From Glebionis coronaria (taxonomy: Eukaryota; Streptophyta; Magnoliopsida; Asterales; Asteraceae): a stretch of DNA of 64,000 bases. The stretch covers positions 216,922,592 through 216,986,591 of the forward strand of contig CM046882.1 in the NCBI GenBank assembly GCA_025667525.1. The letters are read 5' to 3'. Under the pieces are notes generated by a model that was not told where the DNA came from, searched no databases, and saw only the letters and a program-made list of their open reading frames with translations. Below, in pieces: positions 21,946 to 33,310 of this stretch (position 1 is its first letter; each line of letters begins with the position of its first letter). Made by a program: the position numbers and the translations under genes.

Positions 21946-23966
21946 AATCCCATACACTTGACCATTGCAATGCCCTCATGCAATGCATTAATTTTAAAGC
22001 GCGGTTTACATTTTCCATCATAAGTAACCCACCTTGGCCTTTATTAAATACTAAACATAAAAAGATAAAACAAGTAAAGAAAAAAACTTACATTGGGTTT
22101 TGGCAGCCATGAACGTTTGTCATCCTCAAGTTTCACGTTCCCCATACCAAGCTTAAAAACGAGATCATTGTTATTATAAGTTAGCAAACTATCACGAACT
22201 CATGTGGGCCAATTACTCACCTAGACTCCCTTATTCCTAGGTGTATCTCTTATATTTTATTTTTGTCTTGAATGATCACGAGGATGCATTGTTTGACTTA
22301 TTTCGATAGTTATTTAGTCCGAAAATAAAGTGAATGATTTAATCAATAGTTAGCTAAAGGACCAAATCTTTTAAAACTGCTTCTCGGGATCTCATAAAGT
22401 TCATATCTTGGCATAACTCGCTTCACGATTTGAGACCTTTCTCGGACCGATATTTGGCAGCGACTTCATGCTTTGAATCTTGAGAGACGTTCATGAAATA
22501 ATGGCCTTCTCTTCATAATAGGAATTTCTTCACTTGAAGTTTTGAGAGATTCTTCATCTTTGGACCACGACTTCTTCATTTTTCTCCAATCTTTACTTTG
22601 GACTTCGATATACAACGATCCGCCTCCTTTTAGGACTTGGATCTATTTATCCTCATACCTTGTTAGGGTCTTTTCGGATAGACTTCTCCATGACTTTTGG
22701 GGAGTTCTTGCTTTTCGTCATGTGTCTCGATCCTTCATATTTATTTTCGATAAATGATTCTTAACATCACTTTTGGATCTTTAACAACAAAATGTAGCCC
22801 TCATGCCTTGTTAGGGCCTTTTCGGACTCGCCAATCTTCGCATCCCGCTTCAATAAGTTATGCCTTGGCTATGAACTCTAATCCGTACCGAGCAGCTTTT
22901 AAACGATCTGGGGCTAGAAGCTAAGTAACCTTTTAAATCGTACAACCTTATTTATTGCAGATAAATTTATTAACAAGCGGGGGGAGAATAGGCTTATAAT
23001 TAACTCACATGAATTCACGAAAGAATACCAAACTTATAATTGACTCTATCATCTCTCGTTCTCCACAGTTTAAAATCTCAAGGAATGAGACTCGTGGATG
23101 CTTAGCCAATTAAATCAAAGTTTTGGGTTTTCGAGTCATCTATAGGATCTTGCAAATTCTTAGACTTTTTCAAGTTATAGAAATCGCATTTTAAAGTTCC
23201 CTTGATAAACGACTCTCTAGGATCAATTATAGGAACTTGCGAAAAGTTCTTGCTCTTAACCCGTGAGAGTGAAGACTTTCGCGTTTTATAGCTCCCTGTA
23301 TAAAAGCCTAGCAAAACTTGACTTAAACACGTTAAGGATACTAGCTAGAGTAAACTTAGGTAAGTAAACTAGGGTTGAGTCAAAATGTTCACGACTAAGA
23401 AAAATTTAAAACAACTTTATTTAAGCAAGGAAACAAAATAACCATAATAAAGGAAAGTAAAACTATACAACTAGGCCAAAATAGATTAAAAATTTTGAAA
23501 AATGTCGAAAAATCAAATTTTCCGGTTAAAATGAGGGCAAATTCATGAAAAAGACCACTTACTTAGATAGAAGCCCCCCTACACTTGAGATAAACATTGT
23601 CCTCAGTGTTTGAGCATGTGGGAGTAAACTCCCCTACACTTATGACATTGTGCACTTTGTTTAAATCTTGGTAAGGAAAGGACAACTAAAGTGAATTCAA
23701 TGTGAACATATATAAAATATGAAAAATTGAATCACAAGTGTTTAGGATAGAACCAGGAAGATGGGAACACGGTATCACGGTTCGTCAAAAGTCATCAAGA
23801 TGCTCGGTGAAGCTTTAATCCCTGCACAGCACAAGAAACAAGACAACAAACACATAGGGGGCTCTCCCCTACACTTATTGTGAAAGCAGTAAAGGATAGA
23901 TCACGGGTTGCCTCCCGAGAAGCGCTTGTTTTTATTCACCGAGTCACGAGCCTGACTCGACCCAAT
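21946..23966 (-). other. A4 3' noncoding region with polypurine tract
   Basis: About 2 kb. Minus-strand order from the integrase stop: the block shared with A1, the hairpin motif with one change (23592-23611) next to a G-tract (23573-23579), the conserved block with GAACTTTTCGCAAGTTC (23233-23249), paired 28-nt repeats (22799-22826 and 22651-22678), and the terminal tract GTGTATGGGATT touching the LTR. The 70-codon frame at 23102-23314 covers the conserved block but is not kept in the other elements, so it is not called. Confidence 0.65.
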
Positions 23967-26285
23967 TTAGTTCATGGGGAACGTGGTGAGGGATGGAATC
24001 ATCTCATGAGAGATGTCCTCACCAAAGTACAGCTTCAGACGCTGGCCATTCACCTTGAAATTGGGCCCATTCGGCTGAGAAAGCTCAATGGTCCCATATG
24101 GAAAGACTCTGGCGACGGTGAATGGACCAGACCAGCGGCTCTTCAACTTGCCAGAGAAGATCTTCAACCGAGAGTTAAAAAGTAAGACTTGATCACCAAC
24201 GTGGAACTCTCGGTTCTTGATTTTTGCGTCATGAATGATCTTCGTCTTCTCTTTGTAGATCAGCGAGTTCTCATAAGCTTCATTCCTCAGTTCATTTAGC
24301 TCGTTGAGTTGAATCTTGCGATGATCGCCGGCTTTGTTGATGTCGAAGTTAACCCACTTCAAGGCCCAGTGCGCCTTATGTTCCAGCTCGATTGGGAGGT
24401 GGCAGGCTTTCCCGTACACAAGACGATAAGGTGTACAACCGATCGGGGTCTTGTAAGCAGTATGGAAAGCCCACAGAGCATCATCTAACTTATCGGTCCA
24501 CGCGGCGCGATGCTCTCCCACAGTACGCTCCAAAATTCGCTTCAATCCACGGTTGGATATCTCGGCTTGCCCATTGGTTTGGGGATGATAGGCGGTGGAA
24601 AGACGGTGATTGACGCCATACTTAGCCATGACTCTTGTAAATTGATCGTTGCAAAAATGAGTCCCGCGGTCACTGATGATAGCACGAGGAACGCCAAATC
24701 GAGCGAAAAGCTGCTTCAAAAAGTTCACAACCACCCTCGCATCATTCGTAGGAAGAGCCTTGGCTTCAACCCATTTAGAAACGTAGTCGACGGCGACGAG
24801 GATGTACTTGTTCCCTTTGGAGGATGGAAATGGCCCCATAAAGTCGATGCCCCATACATCAATGATTTCACATTCCTGTATGAAATTTTGAGGCATCTCA
24901 TCCTTATGTGTAATCTTGCCTTGGCGTTGGCAAGCATCACAATGCTTAACCATTTCGTGAGCGTCACGATAAATGGTGGGCCAATAGAATCCAGAATCAA
25001 ACACTTTCTTAGCGGTGTAGTTGGGACCAAAGTGACCACCGGTGGGTCCTTTGTGGCAAGCTTGGAGAATGTCAAAAGCTTCCGGTCCGTCAACACATCG
25101 ACGAATGATCAGATTAGCACATTGTTTGAATAGATAAGGGTCATCCCAAAAGTAAGTCTTAACATCATTCAAGAACTTCTTCATTTGTTGGGATGTTAAC
25201 CCTTTGATGATAATACCACCCGCTAAGTAGTTTGAAATGTCCGCAAACCACGGGGTGCCATCAAGATTGAGATTTATAGACATTAAGGTCTCAAGGGGGA
25301 AAGAGTCATTGATCTCTTTGTTCGGATGATCCCCTTGATATGGATCCTCAAGTCTGCTCAGATGATCCACGGCCAGGTTTTCGGCTCCCTTCTTGTCACG
25401 AATTTCAATGTTGAATTCTTGAAGGAGTAAAACCCAGCGAAGAAGTCTTGGCTTAGCATCACGCTTTGTCATCAAGTACTTCAACGCGGAATGGTCCGTG
25501 TATACGATGGTGGGGGATACAACAAGATAGGGGCGAAATTTTTCAAAAGCATAGACAACATCTAAAAGCTCTTTTTCGGTTGTCGTATAATGCAATTGAG
25601 CCCCCGTCATTGTTTTGCTAGCATAGTGGATTGGTTGGAAGTGTTTATTCACTCGTTGGTCCAAAACCGCACCAATAGCAAAGTCTCTAGCATCGCACAT
25701 CAATTCAAAAGGCAGCTTCCAATTAGGGGTAACCAAGACCGGTGCCTTAGTTAGCTTATCCTTAAGAAGATTGAAGGCTTCGAGACACTCTTTAGAAAAG
25801 ATAAAAGGAGTATCTTTTTCTAAGAGGTGGGTCATCGGGCGAGCGATTTTAGAAAAATCCTGAATGAATCTACGATAGAAGCCCGCATGACCCAGAAAAC
25901 TTCTCACACCCTTCACGGTTGAAGGTGGAGGTAATTTGGCTATGACATCTACTTTAGCACGGTCGACTTCAAGACCGGCTTTAGAGATTTTGTGTCCTAG
26001 CACAATGCCTTCTTTTACCATAAAATGGCATTTTTCCCAATTCAGAACAAGGCGAGTGTCTTCGCACCGCTTAAGCATACGTTCCAAATTGGCAAGGCAA
26101 GAAGAGAAGGAATCCCCGAAGACCGAGAAATCATCCATGAAGACTTCCATGGTTTGCTCAACCATGTCATAGAAGATAGCTAACATGCACCTTTGGAAAG
26201 TCCCGGGGGCATTGCATAAGCCAAAAGGCATTCGTTTATATGCAAATGTGCCATAGGGACAAGTGAATGTTGTCTTCTCTTGATC
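23967..26285 (-). pseudogene. A4 pol: RT C-terminal part, RNase H and integrase
   Basis: About 754 codons, open from [12 protein letters not shown] to a stop at 23967. RT catalytic motif FMDDFSVFG lies about 30 residues in. RNase H has [14 protein letters not shown] (A2 has [14 protein letters not shown]) and [10 protein letters not shown]. Integrase has the zinc region [11 protein letters not shown]...CDACQRQG, then [15 protein letters not shown] and QAEISNR (D,D-E), then KSRWSGPF. All catalytic positions look kept. The frame is cut from the upstream RT by a one-base deletion near 26283, the only break I find in pol. Confidence 0.9.
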
Positions 26286-28276
26286 TTGGGATCGATGGGT
26301 ATTTGGAAATAACCTGAGAAACCATCAAGAAAGCAGTAGTATTCATTACCCGCTAAACGTTCAAGCATTTGGTCCATAAAAGGTAGAGGGAAATGATCCT
26401 TTCTCGTGGCATCGTTGAGTTTGCGGTAGTCTATACAAACTCTCCACCCAGTAACGAGACGGGTAGGAATCAACTCGTTGTTTGCATTGGGCACAACGGT
26501 GATTCCGCCCTTCTTAGGCACACAATGGACTGGACTAACCCATGGTGAATCCGAAATAGGGTAAATCATACCCGCATCAAGAAGTTTGATAACCTCTTTT
26601 TTGATGACTTCATGGATTTTAGGATTCACCCTTCGTTGGCTTTGAATTGTGGGCTTAAAGTCGTCCTCCATGAGAATTTTATGTGTGCAAAAGTGAGGAT
26701 CAATTCCGCGGATGTCAGAGATTTTCCAGGCGATAGCTCTTTTATGCTTCTTCAACATGGCGACAAGTCGGGCTTTTTCGTCTTCTTTTAGATCCTTTGC
26801 GATGATGACCGGTAACTTCTCGTTGTCTTCCAGGAAAACGTGCTCAAGATGAGGAGGTAGGTCCTTAAGCTCGAGAGTGGGAGGATCCTCAATAGATGGT
26901 GAAACTAACGATGGATCATCATTAGTCACCTCTTTAGGAGAAGGAGGAGACAACGGGTCCTCATTGAGAAGTCTCTCAATAGTACGAATGTCTTCATCCC
27001 AATTGGTGGACAAATTATCATACTTAATATCGAGAGGACCCAAGCTAGCTTCGAAATCATCCAAGTCACTTTCTCCAAAAGGAGTCAATGCTGGAGCAAT
27101 TGAGGCAACGGTCTCAACATTGGGTAGAGAAGAGAGAGTACTTTTGCAAGCATCATGAAAATGTTCTTCACAAGCCTCATCGAGAACATCAATAGCATTA
27201 ACACTCTCATATGAATAAGGTTGCTTAGAAATCTTACCCATGTTGAAGACAATTTTATCGTCACCAACTCTCATGATTATTTCGCCCGTGGCTACATCAA
27301 TGAGAGTGCGACCGGTCCTCAGGAATGGACGTCCAACGATTAATGGAACACGAGGATCCATCTCGTAGTCAACGACGACAAAATCCGCCGGGAAGGTGAA
27401 TTTGTCAACGCCAACAAAGACATCTTCGGCTATCCCCACTGGAAAAGCAACCGTACGGTTGGCTAATTCCAAAGTCATTTTGGTGGGGACTAGCTCGGGG
27501 AGAGATAATTGCTTCCAAACACTTAAACGCATTAAGTTTATACTGGCACCTAGATCGGCTAGGGCCATGCAATTCTCTACTCCCGGGAAGTTGCAAGGAA
27601 TCAAGAAGCGACCCGGATCACCAAGTTTGGTGGGCAATTTCCTTAAGAGCACTGCGGAGCAGTTCTCATTAAGTTGGGTCTGAGCGATGTCAAGAAGCTT
27701 TTCCTTATCACTTAGAATATCTTTAAACATCTTAGCGTATTTGGGCATGTGAGCGAGAGCCTCGGCAAAGGAGATGTTAAAATTCAATTGTTTAAACATT
27801 TTTAGAAAGTTTGAAACCTGAATATCATCCTTGCTCTTTTGCTTCTCTTTACTCAACCTTGAAGGATAAGGTATATTGGATGAAGAAGAAGGCTTTAGGG
27901 GAATAGGATCACTCACAACCACGGGTGGTGGGGTAATGGGGATAGAAGGTGAAGGAGGTGGGGAAAGTTGCTCTTTTTCCTTGTTCACAATCACGGGTGG
28001 AGGTGTAGGAAGCTCGGGTTCCATATAACCTTTTCCACTACGAGTGGTGATTGCTTTCATCTCCCCTCTTGGATTCGCAACGGTATTACTCGGAAGAGTA
28101 CCCGAAGAAGAGGGTTGATTACCTTGGATGAGCGAACCAATCATATCACGAAGGTGAACCGCTTGATTATTAAAAGAGTCTCTCATGTTTGCATTAATTT
28201 CATTGCTGTGTTTGGCCATGTCATTCCTTAGCTCGGCTCGAATATCGTTCCCTTGTTTTGCCATTTCTCCCTTCAA
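26280..28276 (-). pseudogene. A4 gag end, protease and RT N-terminal part
   Basis: An open stretch in the gag frame. First a coiled-coil-like stretch (KGEMAKQGNDIRAELRNDM), then the linker NPRGEMKAITTRSGKG and a Pro-rich stretch. The retropepsin-like domain has LADLGASINLMR (other copies end MP), DFVVVDYEMDPRVPLIVG and GRPFL. A linker with ERLLNEDPL follows, then RT from [12 protein letters not shown] through CIDYRKLND to [11 protein letters not shown]. There a one-base deletion throws the frame off and about 30 unrelated codons follow. The protease would mature gag-pol. Acidic linkers on both sides of the protease are shared with A2 and A3. Confidence 0.88.
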
Positions 28277-29608
28277 GTTGTGGACTTGACTCTAAAGATT
28301 CGTCACCATCTCCCGATTCGTCTTCATGAATGTCTCGACGTCTGGACTCACCGCCATCGGTTGATTGAGAGGTGGAGCTTGGTAAGCTTGAGAATTTCCT
28401 TGAGTTGGGTATGGGTTTCGTTAGGATTGATATTGATTGTTTGCACGAGGTTGGGATTGGTTGTAGCTTTGTTGTTGGTTTTGGTTTGCAGGAGGGAAAC
28501 CGGGAGGAGCAAGATAATTGTTGGAACGATAACTTAGCAAGCCACGGTCTCCTTGAGGGCGGGCTTGATAGCCTCCCGTGGGATAAGTGCCGTAAGCTGC
28601 GTTAACGTTTTCAGAAAAATTGCCTTGGGTAGAAGGAAAATCATTATAAGAATGAGGACCACCACATGTGTCACAAGAAATAGCAACGGCTTTAGCTTGT
28701 TGAAATTGGTTTGTGGATATGGACAAGAAATCCTTGTGCATACTCGCGATTTGTCGGGTAAGTTCGGATATCTCAGGATTGGAAGTAGTAGAAGAAACAT
28801 TGACTCTCGAGTTAGATCTTGAGGATGCGGATGAATCCCAATTCTTGTGGTGAGTAGTCATGTTTTCAATCAACTCTCGACACTCCTCCGGTCTCCTTTT
28901 CATAAAAGTACCACCGGCGGCGGCATTGATCGTGTCACGATCACGAAAAGTGAGACCATTGTAGAAGGTGTCAATGAGAGTGACGGGGAGCATATTGTGA
29001 TTTGGACAGCGGTCGATCAAATCATTGTACCGTTCCTAAGCATCGAAAAGCGATTCATCATTCTCTTGCATGAATCCACTGATTTGGTTACGAAGGCTAG
29101 TGACCATGGATGGGGGAAAGTAACGTGATAAAAAGCGTTGAGTCATGTCATTCCACGTATGAATAGAATTCTTAGGAAGACGGTCAAACCATTTTTCGGC
29201 ATGGTGAGAAAGCGAGTGGGGAAAAAGTTGGAGGCGAAGGTCATCCATAGAAACACCGGAGCACTTCATGCTTTGGGTAATGGTAATGAATTTGTCGAGG
29301 TGTTTGTTGGCATCATCATCCGGAATTCCACGAAATTGGTTAGTTTGCACTTGCTGGATCATGTGATGCTTCAACGGAAACTCCTGAGCCGTGACGTGCA
29401 TCGGCGCAATCGGGCCTCCGCGTCCGTTCATGGTGGGTTGACACAATTCCTCCATTGTCCTTAAATCAGGTAGGTGGACATTGTTGTTGTTGTTGTTGTT
29501 ATTATTCAAATTGGGTTGAGGTGGGTTGTTATTGTTGTTATTAACACCAGCCATATCTAAATCTTCTCGAGTCTCGGGCTCAGAATAGTTCGAAGATCTA
29601 GTACGCAT
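28277..29608 (-). pseudogene. A4 gag (capsid and nucleocapsid) with three in-frame stops
   Basis: It starts MRTRSSNYSEPETRED at 29608, about 250 nt after the primer site, the first Met of the frame. A poly-Asn stretch is followed by the retrotransposon gag region with FPHSLSHHAEKWFDRLP, the Athila/Tat-type capsid signature, and IHTWNDMTQRFLSRYFPP. The knuckle reads CDTCGGPHSYNDF, so the fourth ligand (Cys) is Phe. A Gln/Asn/Pro-rich tail follows. TAG near 29036, TAA at 28421-28423 and TAG near 28294 are in one frame, so the damage is point mutations only. The product would form the particle shell and bind genomic RNA. Confidence 0.85.
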
Positions 29609-29845
29609 ACACCTGCAGAAGAAAAATATACACAGAGAAAATATCTATATAATCTTTTTGGTGCAAAACCTTTTGAAAAGAATTGCTTTTTATATGATTT
29701 TTTAATGTTTTTGTATTTTTGAAGAGTTTTATATTTTATTAGATTTTTTTTGAAAGTTTGTAAAGCAAGGAAAATAACGTTCAAAGAACGGATCCCAAAA
29801 TTCAATGCGTCTCTCACTAGAAACCGTTACTCGTAACGAAAAGAG
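29609..29845 (-). other. A4 leader between primer site and gag
   Basis: About 240 nt, A/T-rich, no ORF of note. It ends at the gag Met at 29608. Confidence 0.5.
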
Positions 29846-29860
29846 CCGGCAACGGCGCCA
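29846..29860 (-). other. A4 primer-binding site (tRNA-Asp)
   Basis: Sense TGGCGCCGTTGCCGG, two bases after the LTR. It is complementary to the 3' end of plant tRNA-Asp (CCGGCAACGGCGCCA), the primer typical of Athila elements. Confidence 0.85.
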
Positions 29861-30194
29861 TTTAATACTTGATTTTGCAACCAAGTATAAAATCTTTATC
29901 GTCCGAATCCTTTCGAATTGAAAACCGGTCTTAAGTGCGACTCAATCGTCTTTAGGTGAATCAAGAGAATGGTTTGGTTTGTTTGTCTAATTTTAAACTA
30001 TTAGCAAGAAATTAAAGTGTCGTTGAGTAAAGTGGAAGAATAAAGATTAATACTAAAATGACGAGTAAAAATAAATGCTTGTAAACTTAAAGGCTAGATT
30101 AGAAAAATGCTTTAACACTTAATAAAAACTAACACTTAGAAATTTAATGAAAATAATAACTAAACAAGCCAAATTGGAATAAGCCAAAAACAAG

Positions 30195-30535
30195 CCCAGA
30201 TCGGAATATATTCCGATCTGGTGGTCGGAATGTGGGGAATGATGCACACAATCAGAATATGGGAAGGGTTCAGATCGGAATGTCCACAAAATGATATCAA
30301 TCGGAATAATGGCAAATCCTACTTATCGGAATATTGGGAAAAGTCCCAATCGGATTGTCCAGAAAATTGCACCTATCGCAATACCATAAAACTGTCCAAT
30401 CGGAATAACTGAATAAGCACAATCGGAATATGGGGAAACCCTTTTCCGATTGGCAAATCGGAAAAGGGGAGGCTGCTCGGAATGTTCAAATCGGAAAGGG
30501 GTTTATACCCTTTCCGAAAATGATGTGATTCGGGA
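30195..30535 (-). repeat. A4 5' LTR TTCCGAT array with 20-bp perfect palindrome
   Basis: GATCGGAATATATTCCGATC at 30199-30218 is a perfect palindrome. It starts an array of TCGGAAT/ATTCCGA words reaching 30530. The array lies 550-880 nt downstream of the TATA box, so it is in the leader RNA. The sense core AATCGGAAAAGGGTTT is at 30436-30451. Confidence 0.72.
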
Positions 30536-31076
30536 AAAAAGCCAATGAAATAAGCTATTTTGACAAGATTTTCACCAACTAAAACGAATCAATACTAGAC
30601 CAAATCAAATAAGCACTTTTATCAACTTATCTAACTCGAAATTAGCAACTTTTTGGATCAAACAATAAAAACATAAACTTTTTAAGAAAACTTTTTATAA
30701 AGTAAATAAGCTAATCATAAAAGTAAGCCAATAAGCACAAAAGTCTTAAAGCTTAATCAAATGAAAACTTATGAAATGATCAAAAGATTAACTTTTAAGC
30801 ACGAAATCAATTAGAACAACACGGATCATATGATAATCGCACCAAAATCAATCTAAAATCAAAGAAAAGTAGAATGAGATTAAGGATTAAAAGCTTAAAA
30901 TGAAACTTGATTAATAAAAATAAGCAATACAAAGTGTTTAATCTTGAAAGATTAAAAGAAAAAGATGAAACTTAGTGAGAGAAAGTTTAAGACTTTCTCT
31001 CTCTAAAACTAGAAAGAAAATGAAAAAGTGAAAAACTAGCTAAATTAACTAATCACCCTCCTAATGACTATTAGGA

Positions 31077-31090
31077 GGGTATTTATAGGG
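31077..31090 (-). promoter_or_regulatory. A4 5' LTR TATA box
   Basis: Sense CCCTATAAATACCC, about 430 nt into the LTR, flanked by CCTCCTAATAGTCATTAGGAGG just downstream, an inverted repeat of 8-bp arms. Confidence 0.6.
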
Positions 31091-31519
31091 AAGGTGGAAG
31101 GAGTGCATGTGTTGCATCTTCTTTCTTGCTTTCTTCACGTTTTCTCGACTCGACTTTAATTCTTTGTCTTTGTCGTCTTGGGATTTGAACTTGTCTTTTA
31201 ATTTTCTTCTTCTACTAGACTTAAGTTCTTCGACTTCGTTAAACTTCCGTCTTTAGACTTTTTCTTCGATAAATCTTCAGAATAGGCCTTGGACTTCCGT
31301 TCTTTTTGCACTCTTGATCTTTTGACTTCGTCTCTTCCCGTTTTCTTCGATAAAAGCCCGTGAAAGCCTATGTTTTCTTCCTTTTTCATATTTTGGTCCT
31401 AAAACACAATAAAAACACAAACCACGCATAATTTCGACTTTTACGACGTAAATCACACGTTTTGGTCTTGTTATTATTGGAAATAAGTGGTAAAAGGATA
31501 AGTGTTTTCACACTTATTA

Positions 31520-31690
31520 ATGACATCGTGAATTTTGGGATTCACCCTTCTTTGACTTTGAATTGCGGGTTTGTAGTCCTCCTCCATTAAAATCTTGTGA
31601 GTACAAAATTTTGGGTCAATACCCTTAATGTCGGATATTTTCCACGCAATTGCCCCTTTATGAGCCTTAAGAACTTTCAAGAGCTCGTTT
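31520..31690 (-). pseudogene. A3 RT N-terminal fragment upstream of A4
   Basis: Minus-strand codons read KGAIAWKISDIKGIDPKF, then KILMEEDYKPAIQSQRRVNP and KIHDVI, and stop at the A4 border. They join in register, across the ATGAC duplication, with [11 protein letters not shown] at 20288. A frameshift near 31680 separates this piece from the protease frame. It is part of the RT linker and fingers region. Confidence 0.88.
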
Positions 31691-32438
31691 TTTCATTATT
31701 AGCAAGACCTCTTGCAATAATAACCGGCAACTTGTCATCACCTTCCAAGAATGCGTATTCAAGGTGAGAAGGAAGATCTTTCAATTCAAGGATAGGTGGT
31801 TCCTCGATTGAAGATTTTGGTTCAACACTCATAACTTTCATCGGCGGAAGAAATGGTGGAATAGAAGTATCATCACTAATCAACACCTCATCTTCATTGT
31901 TGATTTCATTTGAAGTGAGATCGCCTCCTTGGAATGGAGTGAGATTTGGTGTGGAATTAGCAAGAATCGGATCCAAAATAGTGGGATTGCCACTTGACGA
32001 GCTATCGGAAAAACCTAACACTTCTTGTGAAAACTCATCGCAAACCACATCAACGATGTCAATGTGATTGATGGTAGCGATTGCATAAACATGAGAAGGT
32101 TTCGAGTTTTGAGTAGCGTTTATAACAAGTTCCTCTTCGTTGAATCTTAAAGTGATAGTTCTCGCATGAACATCGATAAGCGATCTCGAAGTGTCTAAAA
32201 ATGAACGACCGAAAATTAGAGGAACTTGATGATCCGCGGGGATGTCAACTACTATAAAATCAACGGGATAGTAGAACTTCCCCACTTTCACGAAAACATC
32301 TTCGGCTACTCCACATGCTAAAATCGCAGAATGATCGGCCATCTCGATAGACATGTTCGAAGGAATAAGAGCCAGAAGCGAAAGCGATTTACAAATGGAA
32401 AATGGCATCAAATTAATGCTCGCACCAAGATCGGCCAA
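31677..32438 (-). pseudogene. A3 protease segment
   Basis: About 253 codons. They begin MADLGASINLMP (the first residue is an internal codon of LADLGAS), the retropepsin-like active-site motif. FIVVDIPADHQVPLIFGRSFL and DVHARTITLRF follow. The rest is an acidic linker to RT (EEPPILELKDLPSHLEYAFLEG). Frameshifts at both ends (near 32440 and 31680) cut it from gag and RT. In the intact element it would be one domain of the polyprotein. Confidence 0.8.
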
Positions 32439-33310
32439 GGCGAGGCATTCTTATCTTGTATGTCACAAGGAATGAGAAACTTTCCGGGGTCACCAACTTT
32501 TTCCGGTATGCGGTTAAGATAAACCGAAGAACAATTAGCAAGCTTTGAAAGCTTTTCCTTATCGCTCATCATACTTTTAAAAGTGGAAGCGAAACGAGGC
32601 ATATACAACAACGCGTCGGCTAAACTCACATCAAAATGCACTTGTTGAAACATATTTATAAAAAGCTCGATTTGTTGTTTGTTACGTTCTTGCAACTTCT
32701 CTTTGTTTCGTCTCGAAGGGTAGGGTAAAGGTGGTGTGGGTTGGTCATTAGGCAACGGCCTTGGAAACTCGGGTTCCACAATTGCTATTGGTTCAACCGT
32801 AGGTGTGGTATGAGCGGTACTTCGTGGGATTGTAATGTGCTCCTTTTCTACCATCACCTCGGGTTCTTTCTTGATTTCCTTCTCCGTAGAAGTACTTGGA
32901 CGAGAGATTGGTTCCTTGAAAGTTTTACCACTTCGTGTAGTAATAACCTTCATTTCTCCCTTCGGGTTTGCAATGGTATCACTAGGAAGACCACCCGAGG
33001 AAGAGGGTTTACACATGATTGCTTCAAACATCTTAGCCATTCGGTCCTCAAATTTTGATTGCCTAGCATCCGCTTTTAATAACTCTTGCTTAATCTCATG
33101 TTGTCCTAATTCCATCTTTTGTTGATTTTGTTGAAGACGTTGGACATTTCCTTCCATTTTGTTTGCATGAGTTTTAAGTTCATTAGCAAGTTCATTTTTA
33201 AGCTCGTTTTTCAACTCGGATCTTAAGCTAATCATCTCACGTTGCATGTTATCAAATTTAGCATCATTTGCTTTAGCATAATCCAAAAATTCTCCTTGCA
33301 AATTTTTAGT
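32430..33310 (-). pseudogene. A3 gag-protease linker region
   Basis: About 290 codons. A Lys/Glu/Gln-rich predicted coiled coil (SELKNELKNELANELKTHANKM) is followed by NPKGEMKVITTRSGKTF, the linker motif shared with A2 and A4, then Pro-rich sequence and a helical stretch ending GDPGKFLIPCDI. Frameshifts near 33310 and 32440 isolate it. It lies between the zinc knuckle and the protease. Confidence 0.75.

Larger units (their letters stand above)
20289..31519 (-). mobile_element. A4: Athila-type Ty3/gypsy element inside the A3 RT
   Basis: It is flanked by ATGAC (20284-20288 and 31520-31524). Both 1657-bp LTRs are whole; their sense ends are TAATAAGTG and AAGTATTA, not TG...CA. Inside the right LTR is a primer site matching tRNA-Asp; inside the left LTR is a purine tract. 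Order: gag, protease, RT, RNase H, integrase, 2 kb of noncoding sequence. The coding frame has three in-frame stops in gag and one frameshift in RT. About two dozen LTR differences point to a fairly recent insertion. Confidence 0.95.
29863..31519 (-). repeat. A4 5' LTR (1657 bp)
   Basis: Sense start TAATAAGTG at 31519, end AAGTATTA at 29863. It is identical in length to the 3' LTR, with about two dozen substitutions. The left-hand side touches the primer site through two bases. The 31198-31389 frame is a U3 shadow. Confidence 0.95.

Noticed and set aside
23880..24185. Plus-strand frames opposite A4 integrase (also 24392-25133)
   Set aside because: Antisense shadows of a well-recognised integrase frame.
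29138..29464. Plus-strand frame of 108 codons opposite A4 gag
   Set aside because: A shadow of the gag frame on the other strand, with no domain or family pattern.
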